From positions 1 through 5,166 of the forward strand of contig JAUWDQ010000189.1 of the NCBI GenBank assembly GCA_030608745.1: a stretch of DNA of 5,166 nucleotides, in the 5' to 3' direction. The notes below the pieces were generated by a model. It was not told the origin of the DNA. It worked only from the letters and a program-made list of their open reading frames with translations, and searched no databases. A program made the translations under genes and the position numbers. Positions 1 to 5,166 of the stretch are shown here, piece by piece; the stretch's first letter is position 1; every line of letters begins with the position of its first letter. The stretch is from Pseudomonadota bacterium (GTDB lineage: Bacteria > Desulfobacterota > BSN033 > WVXP01 > G020346125).

Positions 1-1703
1 GACGTATAGAATCGATCCGGAAGTTTGTCGTCATCCCGGGTAAAACCCTCTGCGAGATTAAAAATTCGCATAAGGGTGATACCACGCTCTACTGCTTTCA
101 TGAGTCTCGAAGTAGTTACCTGCCATCCTGTGATCGCAGCCACCGCGTCTCGAATCTCGGCAACACTCCAGGGGACAAAACTACATAATCCCAAGTAATT
201 CGGCATTTCCCTCCAGAGCCCCATCTCATAGGCCAAACGGGCTTTCCGTGGACTTAATTCGGAGGGGGGAATCAGCTCGGATACATTGAGACTATCCCAA
301 TCCCCGAAAATGCCAGGTAGGGAATCATCCATCACACCTGAGACATGATCTGCCCCGATCGCATGTAGGCTGTAATGAAGTCCAAGCCCTTGTTTATATC
401 TTGGTTCGTGGTAGGGAACCTCCAACCCTTTAACGTGCATGGCAAATTTCTCTGATCCCTTTCCCATTATTTCCGCAGCCTTCTTGGTCCCTTTGGCCAA
501 CACATCACCGATCCCCTGACGGAATGCAATTCTTTCTATCATCTTGACCATTGCCTCTGCATTGCCAAAATTGAGTTCGAGCCCGTCCGTATCCTCGGGA
601 GTTAATATTTCGTTTTCAAAACATTCCATGGCAAATGCTATCGAAGCACCTGTTGATATGGTATCGAGGCCGTAACGGTTGCACATTTCGTGGGCCTTGG
701 AGATGGCTTTCAGGTCATCAATCAACAAGTTTGACCCAAACGAAGCCAGGGTTTCATACTCAGCACCTCCGTAAGTCGAGTCGATCTCCCACGGCCCCTC
801 TTCGATCTTGACCTTCTTCTTGCATCTGATGGGACAATTGAAACAGGCTTCCATTCCATCACCGAATTCGCCCATCAGAGTCACCGCATCGATCTTCCCA
901 ACATTGGGAAAATGGCCCCCCGAAAAGTTCCGGATTGGCAAATTGCCAACAGCCTCAAATGTCTTCATGTTTCCTCCAGTTCCGTATTTCTCCATGGGAC
1001 AGGTCTTATATTTGCCCTTCATGATGCGATTCAGTTCCACTATTTTTTCTTGATCTGAGGCTAATGGTCGTTTGTCTCCCTTAACCACGATCCCCTTAAG
1101 CCTTTTCGATCCCATCACCGCTCCCATACCGCTTCTCCCGAAGGCATCAATGCAATCGAGAATAATATTGGCATAACTCACCCCTCGCTCTCCACCGGGG
1201 CCAATTATTGCGGTCCGGTATCTTCCTTCCCCGATATCTTCTTGAATCCAATCCATGGCCTGCCTGACCTCATGACCCCAAATTTTGCCGGCATCTCTGA
1301 TCTCTACAATATCATTATGAACCCGCAGATAAATGGGATTTTTGGCGATTCCTTCGATGATGATCGCGTCATAACCGGCTTTTCTCAGCTCTGAACCCCA
1401 ATAACCGCCAGCTTCAGCCTCTCCGCAAGTTCCAGTTAACGGGGATTTGGCCCCTACGCTGCACCTCCCCGTCCCGATCAGCTTGTGTCCGGTCAAGAGG
1501 CCCATGCCAACTATCAGTTTGTTTTCAGGCCCTAAAGGATCTGTATGAGGAGGTAATTCTGTAAGGAGGGTGTGCATAATAATTCCCCGTCCTCCAAGGT
1601 AATGCTTATAATAGGATTCGTCAGGTTCCTCAACGGTAATCTTTCCACTTTCCAGATTGACTCTCAGTAGTTTCCCGGTGTATCCAAAATGGTCCTTCTC
1701 CAT
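1..1703 (-). CDS. Aldehyde:ferredoxin oxidoreductase (AOR) family protein, 3' end beyond the window
   Basis: AOR-family enzymes use a tungsten (or molybdenum) bis-pterin centre and a 4Fe-4S cluster to oxidise aldehydes, or reduce acids, with ferredoxin or a similar carrier in the cytoplasm. I translated this frame codon by codon: it is open from ATG at 1703 to the edge, 567 residues, against about 600-620 for the family, so only a short C-terminal piece is missing. The N-terminal domain has the GGRG motif (37-40) and the TGRCSVGAKSPLTG block (78-91), followed by a Gly-rich EAGGYWG stretch. The cluster ligands are clear: Cys287, Cys290 and Cys294 (CxxCxxxC) and Cys507 in LGLC; Pyrococcus furiosus AOR has Cys288/291/295 and 494. 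The GLDTISTG segment follows residue 344. The start is supported by AGGGAGG five bases upstream. Asn occupies the first position of both DxxGL(C/D)-type pterin motifs (342, 502). The family is certain; the substrate is unknown. It follows an alcohol dehydrogenase remnant by 44 bases, suggesting a former alcohol-to-acid pair. Confidence 0.95.
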   Translation of the reverse strand, partial: MEKDHFGYTGKLLRVNLESGKITVEEPDESYYKHYLGGRGIIMHTLLTELPPHTDPLGPENKLIVGMGLLTGHKLIGTGRCSVGAKSPLTGTCGEAEAGGYWGSELRKAGYDAIIIEGIAKNPIYLRVHNDIVEIRDAGKIWGHEVRQAMDWIQEDIGEGRYRTAIIGPGGERGVSYANIILDCIDAFGRSGMGAVMGSKRLKGIVVKGDKRPLASDQEKIVELNRIMKGKYKTCPMEKYGTGGNMKTFEAVGNLPIRNFSGGHFPNVGKIDAVTLMGEFGDGMEACFNCPIRCKKKVKIEEGPWEIDSTYGGAEYETLASFGSNLLIDDLKAISKAHEMCNRYGLDTISTGASIAFAMECFENEILTPEDTDGLELNFGNAEAMVKMIERIAFRQGIGDVLAKGTKKAAEIMGKGSEKFAMHVKGLEVPYHEPRYKQGLGLHYSLHAIGADHVSGVMDDSLPGIFGDWDSLNVSELIPPSELSPRKARLAYEMGLWREMPNYLGLCSFVPWSVAEIRDAVAAITGWQVTTSRLMKAVERGITLMRIFNLAEGFTRDDDKLPDRFYT

Positions 1704-1708
1704 GTCAA

Positions 1709-1715
1709 CCTCCCT
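1709..1715 (-). promoter_or_regulatory. Ribosome binding site of the AOR gene
   Basis: The minus strand reads AGGGAGG, five bases (TTGAC) before the ATG at 1703. This strong Shine-Dalgarno match fixes the AOR start. The 44-base gap to the preceding dehydrogenase remnant holds no obvious promoter or terminator, so the two reading frames were probably once co-transcribed. Confidence 0.8.
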
Positions 1716-1747
1716 TTTTCCTCAATAGTAATTTTCCTTCGATTTTT

Positions 1748-1900
1748 TTAACCCTCTTTCATTTCCCCTTTTGGGCTTGAAGGCACCAGCACAGCTTTAA
1801 TGAGCTTCCAGTCTTCAACCGCCTGGACAGCGTCTGTGGTCTCTTCCAACGTGAATTTGTGCGATACTATATCCTTCAATGGATACCTATCTTTAATCCG
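1748..1900 (-). pseudogene. C-terminal remnant of a zinc-type (MDR) alcohol dehydrogenase
   Basis: One minus-strand frame of 50 codons ending in TAA (1748-1750) reads like the end of a medium-chain, zinc-dependent alcohol dehydrogenase: IKDRYPLKDIVSHKFTLEE followed by an AVQAVEDWKLIKAVLVP segment. This matches the usual family ending, in which 'PLI-H-F-LEEA' leads to a helix and a final beta strand. A complete gene would be about 340-380 codons, so some 85% is absent, including the catalytic zinc ligands and the Rossmann fold. Upstream in frame, similarity stops near 1900 and a TGA lies at 1919-1921. There is no plausible start codon or ribosome binding site in the open part. I read it as a non-functional fragment left by deletion or insertion; an assembly artefact is an alternative. 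The next gene, an AOR, starts 44 bases later, an arrangement that fits alcohol to aldehyde to acid oxidation. The exact dehydrogenase substrate cannot be told. Confidence 0.72.
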
Positions 1901-1925
1901 ACAAAGACCACATCCGCTTCATACG

Positions 1926-1938
1926 CGGAGAGGCTCCG
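1926..1938. repeat. Short perfect inverted repeat CGGAG-AGG-CTCCG
   Basis: A five-base perfect stem with a three-base loop, extendable by a G-T wobble pair. It lies 25 bases from the point where alcohol dehydrogenase similarity ends. It is GC-rich but has no following T-run on either strand that would make it a clear terminator. Confidence 0.6.
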
Positions 1939-1953
1939 TTCAATCCGCCTCTT

Positions 1954-2018
1954 TTTGCCTACGGTCATACCCCTCGTATATATTGAAATATAAATCTATA
2001 TCATATCTCCGAAGGAAA
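1954..2018. repeat. Imperfect 65-base inverted repeat with AT-rich palindromic core
   Basis: The outer arms pair imperfectly: TTT, CCT, CGG and ATA on the left (1954-1969) match ATA... TAT, CCG, AGG and AAA on the right (2004-2018), with one bulged G and three mismatches. In the centre is a perfect small hairpin, TATAT-TGAA-ATATA (1979-1992). The nested AT-rich palindrome resembles cruciform-forming intergenic elements rather than coding sequence. No function is evident. Confidence 0.5.
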
Positions 2019-2034
2019 ATTTTTTCCAAGGAAA
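2014..2034. repeat. Two overlapping palindromes sharing one arm
   Basis: GGAAAA-TT-TTTTCC (2014-2027) overlaps TTTCC-AA-GGAAA (2023-2034), so one TTTCC arm could pair with either neighbour. The site abuts the larger inverted repeat to its left. Alternative pairing is a directly visible property; any regulatory meaning is speculative. Confidence 0.5.
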
Positions 2035-2136
2035 GATTTTTGGTTCCTGAGTTTCTGGGAAAGACTGTTGTCCATGAGCGTAATTTGCCGGAGAAGTGGG
2101 GTACCCGTCGAGTGGTCGAGTATTCCTTCCCGGCTT

Positions 2137-2153
2137 TTCGAGTTTTCCTCGAA
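2137..2153. repeat. Perfect inverted repeat TTCGAG-TTTTC-CTCGAA
   Basis: A perfect six-base stem with a five-base loop. Two direct GTCGAG copies separated by two bases lie just before it (near 2107-2120), so the GAG/CTC motif recurs several times here. It could be a protein binding site or part of a repeat element. Confidence 0.6.
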
Positions 2154-2191
2154 CGCTTTCGATTCCGCACGGGGCGTTGATGGGGGTTTCA

Positions 2192-2210
2192 CGGTATCCA
2201 CATTATACCG
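2192..2210. repeat. Perfect inverted repeat CGGTAT-CCACATT-ATACCG downstream of the PanE-like gene
   Basis: A perfect six-base stem with a seven-base loop, starting 24 bases past the stop of the PanE-like gene in the direction of transcription. The minus strand continues with GTGAAACCCCC, not a U-run, so it is not a canonical intrinsic terminator. It could stabilise the 3' end of the upstream message, or belong to the repeat cluster. Confidence 0.55.
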
Positions 2211-2233
2211 AGAACAGGAGAACTCCATCTGGG

Positions 2234-3277
2234 TCACGAGGATATTGGTGCAATCAAATTTTCCAGCATCTTCAGATTGGAGCGATCGGGCTTTAATATT
2301 CCCTGCTCGATCTGCTTATCCAGGGAAGCAATTGCCTCGTTTAAAGGCGTCGGGACCTTAGCCTCTTTTCCCTTCCGCACGACAAGACCGTTCAGGAGTT
2401 CCACCTCGCTCCTTCGGCCCTTCATGTGGTCCTGGAGGATGCAATTCAACGATTCTTTCCCGATGTGGGAGATGAGGGCCATGAGATTCTTCTTTAGAAC
2501 CTCGTCCGTGGAGCCGAGGAAGTCCTCCGCGCTCATACCAAAGATGGGTTCTAATCGATATCCCAGGGTTGTGCCCACGTGCATACTTTCTCTACCCAGC
2601 TTGATGCAGAGTTCCAAGAGTTGAGGGTTTTGGGTAACCTCCCAGTCCAAGATCCCGAGGACTCCACAAACCGCCATGAACATGCAGTTGACCACCAACT
2701 TGGTCCATTTGGCCCCCCATATGTTCGTGGTCACTTCTGTTCTACCTGCCGCACTGAGGATCTCCGCAAGTTTCTGAAGGCGGGGGGTGACCCTGCCGTG
2801 GAGCTCACCGAGGGCAAACCATGTGTGGGAATGGTCGGTGTTGCGTTTCACCACGCCTGGTTCGAACATCTTTGCGGACAACTCAACGACGCCGCCTATA
2901 TCTCGCTCGTAGCCAATGATGGGGGCGATCCACTCGTCATTGAGGCTATTCTGTAACGAGACCAGTACTCCATCCGGCTCCAGATAGGGCTTGATAAACT
3001 CCACCATCCAACGGGTATCGTACGACTTTGCCGTAAGAAAGACTATGTCAAACTGCCGCTGCAACGTGCATACCTCACAGAGATGAAGGGCCCGTACCGG
3101 TGCATGCAGTTCGTCTCCCGAGCTTGTCATGACAATCCGAAGTCCGTCGGCCTTCATGGCCTCTATGTGAGCTGGCCACTGGTCAATGAGCAGTATATTG
3201 TGCCCCGCCTTGGTGAGATCGGCCCCAACACTGCTCCCGATGGAGCCCGTACCCAAGATAGCCATATTGCCCTTCAT
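2234..3277 (-). CDS. Ketopantoate reductase-like (PanE/ApbA family) NAD(P)-dependent dehydrogenase
   Basis: PanE/ApbA-fold enzymes reduce 2-oxoacids, classically ketopantoate to pantoate with NADPH in the cytoplasm. This 347-residue protein begins with a Rossmann beta strand and GTGSIG (9-14) for the nucleotide. Lys84 (TAKSYDT) and Asn110 (SLQNS) match the family's conserved N-domain Lys and Asn. The C-terminal helical domain has KLVVN (Lys193, Asn197) and the LQDHMKGRRSEVELLNG block with Glu291. It is somewhat longer than E. coli PanE (303). By eye-alignment the second Asn of the substrate site (E. coli Asn184) is Met201 and Ser244 is Cys279, so ketopantoate is doubtful as substrate; a related oxo- or hydroxyacid fits better. 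The start has AGGAGG four bases upstream; the Met at residue 5 is less well placed. It lies 58 bases after the PrpD-like gene with no clear terminator between, so they probably share a transcript. The family is confident; the biosynthetic role in pantothenate is not. Confidence 0.9.
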   Translation of the reverse strand: MKGNMAILGTGSIGSSVGADLTKAGHNILLIDQWPAHIEAMKADGLRIVMTSSGDELHAPVRALHLCEVCTLQRQFDIVFLTAKSYDTRWMVEFIKPYLEPDGVLVSLQNSLNDEWIAPIIGYERDIGGVVELSAKMFEPGVVKRNTDHSHTWFALGELHGRVTPRLQKLAEILSAAGRTEVTTNIWGAKWTKLVVNCMFMAVCGVLGILDWEVTQNPQLLELCIKLGRESMHVGTTLGYRLEPIFGMSAEDFLGSTDEVLKKNLMALISHIGKESLNCILQDHMKGRRSEVELLNGLVVRKGKEAKVPTPLNEAIASLDKQIEQGILKPDRSNLKMLENLIAPISS

Positions 3278-3281
3278 GTTT

Positions 3282-3287
3282 CCTCCT
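3282..3287 (-). promoter_or_regulatory. Ribosome binding site of the PanE-like gene
   Basis: The minus strand reads AGGAGG with a four-base AAAC spacer before ATG at 3277. It supports this start over the internal Met at residue 5. The rest of the 58-base gap holds only a weak four-base hairpin (GGCT-AA-AGCC), too small for a terminator. Confidence 0.8.
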
Positions 3288-3335
3288 CACCTTAATGATT
3301 GATCCGCCGAGCAGTTTAGGCTTTAGCCGACAAAT

Positions 3336-4694
3336 CTATTTTACCAGATGTCTGAAGGTGCAGATATCGAACAATTCTTGGAGATCCGGCTCATTTTCCA
3401 TATTCAGGATGATATCTTTCGTGTGTTCAATCTGATCATCAAGAAGGATACCCCTGCAATACCTGCGATAAATATCTACCACCTGGTCCATGGTGAGGGG
3501 ATACTTGGGCCCCCCATAGGGTTGATCCATGAAACCCGTGAGGGTTTTTCCGTTTTTGAGCTTCAAGTCGAGCCGACCCTCTCCCGCGTAGTATCGTTTC
3601 GGATACTCCGGATGGTATACGATCCTGACCTTCTTTCTCGCCTCGGCTATGCGGGGGTCACGTACTGCTTTCTCCGTATTGGTCTCCAGCCCACACTCCC
3701 CGTGGATCATTTGGTAAGCTAAAATATGCTGAATACTGAAACGGCTGTCCTCAGCATTCTTTGGCTCCGGTCGGTCGAGAATAAATCGTAACTCATCAAA
3801 ATGCACCACGACCTCCTCGATATCCTCATGCTTGACCTTTTTCTCTCTCATGAGATCGGATAGGTTATCGACGAAATTGTGGTTTTGAAAACAAAATCCC
3901 CACTTCTTGATCCAAGTGTAATTGGTGTAGAAGGGCAGCTTTCCCAACCCCTCGGTCATCTTGTCAAACTCAATTTCCCCGTCACCACCCCCGAGCATGT
4001 CCAAGCATTTCTCTATGGCGGGATTACTCGTTGCGCCATTTTTTGCCATAATGGAATTCAACACGGCATTTCGACAAACAGTAGCTGATTCCCAGAAATG
4101 TGCATCCGTACCCCAGGTATGGATATAACCCAGTCCCTGGACCATAGCAAGGCCGAATGATGCCTTGGTCTCTTTCTCGGTTAACTCAAATGCCCGAGCA
4201 CAACACGCCGTGGCCCCATAGATTCCGATAAAAGGGAGGTTAGCGATTCCGAGAGGCTCAGTCACTACCCCTGCCCACATCGCGATCCTGTTCTGCATCT
4301 CCTGGCCGACATATAAGGCCACTATTATCTCTTGCCCGGAAAGCTTACACTTCTCCGCTGCGGTCAACAGAGCTGGCCAGGTCGTGCAGTCACTGATACC
4401 GCCGCCGGGAAACTGGTCGTCTTCCATCTCCGATGCGTGCGCAAAAAATCCGTTGAGGAGGGATGCCTGGGCTACATCCGTCCTGAAACCGCAACCATAA
4501 ACCCCCGACTCCGGCCTTCCGAGGTTATCCCTCGCGTATCGTATGACCTTCTTGGAGGTAGGGGCAGCCGAGCCGAGGACCATCCCCATCACCTGTTTGA
4601 GCGTCAACTTCTTTACGTATTCGATGACGCTTTCATCCACATCATTGAACTCCGTGTGAACAACGAATTTCGCAAAGGTTTCTGCCAGGTCCAT
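3336..4694 (-). CDS. MmgE/PrpD family protein, divergent active site
   Basis: The MmgE/PrpD fold includes 2-methylcitrate dehydratase, cis-aconitate decarboxylase and iminodisuccinate epimerase, all acting on small polycarboxylic acids. This protein has 452 residues, the usual length. It has the all-helical N-domain with SLLNGFFAHASEMEDD (78-93), WPALL (106-110), the AGVV...GIYGATACCARAFEL segment (141-171), and the C-domain with RFSIQHILAYQMIHGECGL (318-336), a VRDPRI stretch and an ending near YPLTMDQV. By eye-alignment with human IRG1, Asp93, Thr97, His103, His159 and Lys207 correspond to Glu89, Asp93, a Gly/Ile, Ala151 or so, and His199, so the chemistry is likely different from the named enzymes. 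I chose ATG at 4694, with GGGGGA six bases upstream. A TTG at 4721 would add nine residues but has no ribosome binding site. It is the first gene after a 300-base gap with a candidate promoter and leads the PanE-like gene. The family is sure; the substrate is unknown. Confidence 0.9.
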   Translation of the reverse strand: MDLAETFAKFVVHTEFNDVDESVIEYVKKLTLKQVMGMVLGSAAPTSKKVIRYARDNLGRPESGVYGCGFRTDVAQASLLNGFFAHASEMEDDQFPGGGISDCTTWPALLTAAEKCKLSGQEIIVALYVGQEMQNRIAMWAGVVTEPLGIANLPFIGIYGATACCARAFELTEKETKASFGLAMVQGLGYIHTWGTDAHFWESATVCRNAVLNSIMAKNGATSNPAIEKCLDMLGGGDGEIEFDKMTEGLGKLPFYTNYTWIKKWGFCFQNHNFVDNLSDLMREKKVKHEDIEEVVVHFDELRFILDRPEPKNAEDSRFSIQHILAYQMIHGECGLETNTEKAVRDPRIAEARKKVRIVYHPEYPKRYYAGEGRLDLKLKNGKTLTGFMDQPYGGPKYPLTMDQVVDIYRRYCRGILLDDQIEHTKDIILNMENEPDLQELFDICTFRHLVK

Positions 4695-4700
4695 CCGCGT

Positions 4701-4709
4701 TCCCCCTTT
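4701..4709 (-). promoter_or_regulatory. Ribosome binding site that fixes the PrpD-like start
   Basis: The minus strand reads AAAGGGGGA, then ACGCGG (six bases), then ATG at 4694. The purine run is well placed for this ATG and would lie inside the coding region if the upstream TTG (4721) were used, which argues for the shorter protein. Confidence 0.65.
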
Positions 4710-4749
4710 CCCTATGTGCAAATTATTTGAGGCGGTGTTGAGTAAGTGA

Positions 4750-4776
4750 ATAATATTGATGCAGAGTTGTTGTCAA
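4750..4776 (-). promoter_or_regulatory. Candidate sigma-70-type promoter for the PrpD-like/PanE-like genes
   Basis: The minus strand has a perfect -35 hexamer TTGACA (4771-4776), then 15 bases, then TATTAT (4750-4755), five of six matches to the -10 consensus. The spacer is shorter than the usual 16-18, so either the -10 is slightly offset in this AT-rich run or the promoter is weak or activator-dependent. Transcription would start near 4742 and give a leader of about 48 bases. This suggests that the PrpD-like gene can be transcribed independently of the flavoprotein gene upstream. Confidence 0.5.
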
Positions 4777-4994
4777 GATATTTTTGGCCAGGAGCTCGAA
4801 GCGGGGCTGAAGGTTATCGGGTTGCATTATGAATAGGGGAACGATGTGGCGAGCATACTGGAGATAGTAGTGTCAGTTGGCCCGGCACTCGTAAATCGAG
4901 GGAAGCAGGAAGAGGTGGTTTAAGCCAATGGTATGGCATGGTCAAAGCGCCCTTAATGCCTTCGACGGGGGACTTGATCTCCTGTTTATTCTGC
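4777..4994. other. Gap between flavoprotein end and PrpD-like promoter, no gene seen
   Basis: About 220 bases with no credible gene. A minus-strand frame of 84 codons (4814-5068) overlaps the conserved end of the flavoprotein in another frame and is a shadow; its downstream ATG at about 4939 would give only 42 unrecognisable residues. Small symmetric sites are CTCG-TAAAT-CGAG (4888-4900) and a near direct repeat ATGGTATGGCATGG (about 4928-4941). I see no strong intrinsic terminator for the upstream gene. Confidence 0.5.
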
Positions 4995-5166
4995 TCACAA
5001 GGCCCTCCCCGCACGAAATCCCTCACACACAGCGTCCAGAATACGTCGCGGATCAATGCAGTCGCCAACCTTCACAACCGATAACCCGGATGAGCTAAGC
5101 TCGTCGCAAAGTCCATCGTTTGGTTCGGCGCCCACAGCAAGGACTACCATTCCAACCGGGAACCTG
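4995..5166 (-). CDS. C-terminal end of an FAD/NAD(P)-binding enoate reductase or 2,4-dienoyl-CoA reductase-type flavoprotein (partial)
   Basis: The frame enters from the right edge and ends in TGA at 4995-4997; 56 residues are visible. They read like the last part of the pyridine-nucleotide-disulfide-type domain that closes NADH:flavin oxidoreductases of the Old Yellow Enzyme / 2,4-dienoyl-CoA reductase / clostridial 2-enoate reductase group: VVLAVGAEPNDGL (7-19), a short variable helix, VKVGDC (31-36, the Asp of GD usually contacts FAD), then DPRRILDAV and EGFRAGRAL at the terminus. In whole proteins of about 640-680 residues, an N-terminal FMN barrel and a 4Fe-4S cluster precede this domain. 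Those parts are outside the window, so a stand-alone FAD-dependent reductase remains possible. Such enzymes reduce C=C bonds of enoates or enoyl-CoAs, which fits an anaerobic catabolic locus. The 300-base gap before the next gene leaves co-transcription open. Confidence 0.8.
   Translation of the reverse strand, partial: RFPVGMVVLAVGAEPNDGLCDELSSSGLSVVKVGDCIDPRRILDAVCEGFRAGRAL

Larger units (their letters stand above)
1901..2233. other. Inverted-repeat-rich stretch without a credible gene, possible non-autonomous mobile element
   Basis: This stretch separates the intact end of the PanE-like gene from the truncated dehydrogenase. Short open frames exist on both strands, but they overlap each other in several frames, lack ribosome binding sites and resemble no family I know, so I do not call a gene. 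It does contain at least five inverted repeats: 1926-1938, 1954-2018, 2014-2034, 2137-2153 and 2192-2210. The density is unlike the flanking genes and recalls MITE- or REP-like intergenic elements. I could not identify matching terminal inverted repeats or a target-site duplication, so its borders are approximate and its mobility is inferred, not shown. Confidence 0.5.

Noticed and set aside
1800..2180. Plus-strand open frame of 126 codons
   Set aside because: It runs antisense through the dehydrogenase remnant and the inverted repeats; its Ser/Arg-rich composition is typical of a shadow frame, and it has no ribosome binding site.
2192..2210. Intrinsic terminator for the PanE-like gene
   Set aside because: The stem is perfect but only six bases long, with a seven-base loop and no T-run following on the minus strand, so I list it as an inverted repeat only.
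1901..2233. CRISPR array
   Set aside because: The repeats here are different inverted repeats, not a recurring direct repeat with regular spacers.
2001..2237. Minus-strand open frame of 78 codons within the inverted-repeat region
   Set aside because: It overlaps another open frame on the same strand and two on the plus strand, has no recognisable domain, and runs through several palindromes, so it looks like chance openness of repeat sequence.
4695..4721. Nine-codon extension of the PrpD-like protein from a TTG start
   Set aside because: No Shine-Dalgarno sequence precedes the TTG, while GGGGGA is well spaced before the ATG at 4694; the extra residues are also unlike the family's usual beginning.
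4814..5068. Minus-strand open frame of 84 codons in the gap before the PrpD-like gene
   Set aside because: Half of it overlaps the conserved end of the flavoprotein in another frame, it lacks a ribosome binding site at its first ATG, and its sequence resembles no protein family I know.

Overview
The window looks like a stretch of an anaerobic bacterial chromosome. All recognisable genes lie on the minus strand. The base composition is moderate, and the genes are catabolic, oxygen-sensitive types: a tungsten-dependent aldehyde:ferredoxin oxidoreductase (AOR) family enzyme and the tail of an enoate-reductase-type flavoprotein. A sulfate-reducing or syntrophic Desulfobacterota-like host is my guess from gene content; no marker gene fixes it.

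Layout in transcription order (high to low coordinates). (1) 5166-4995: C-terminal 56 residues of an FAD/NAD(P)-binding enoate reductase / 2,4-dienoyl-CoA reductase-type protein, cut by the window edge. (2) 4994-4695: a 300-base gap with no credible gene; it holds a candidate promoter (perfect TTGACA) and a ribosome binding site. (3) 4694-3336: an MmgE/PrpD-family protein, 452 residues. (4) 3277-2234: a ketopantoate-reductase-like (PanE/ApbA) NAD(P)-dependent dehydrogenase, 347 residues, 58 bases downstream. (5) 2233-1901: about 330 bases without a credible gene, crowded with perfect or near-perfect inverted repeats. (6) 1900-1748: the last 50 codons of a zinc-type (MDR) alcohol dehydrogenase, with the rest of the gene missing. 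(7) 1703 to the left edge: an AOR-family gene, 567 residues visible, open to the edge.

The genes could form one catabolic unit for an organic acid or CoA ester: flavin reductase, lyase/dehydratase-fold enzyme, 2-oxoacid or hydroxyacid dehydrogenase, then an alcohol dehydrogenase-AOR pair for alcohol to aldehyde to acid. The substrate cannot be read from sequence. By eye-alignment, both the PrpD-like and the PanE-like proteins lack several residues considered catalytic in characterised relatives, so the textbook names (methylcitrate dehydratase, ketopantoate reductase) are probably wrong for them. The other notable feature is the inverted-repeat cluster at the exact point where the alcohol dehydrogenase is truncated, which suggests a mobile or rearranged element.
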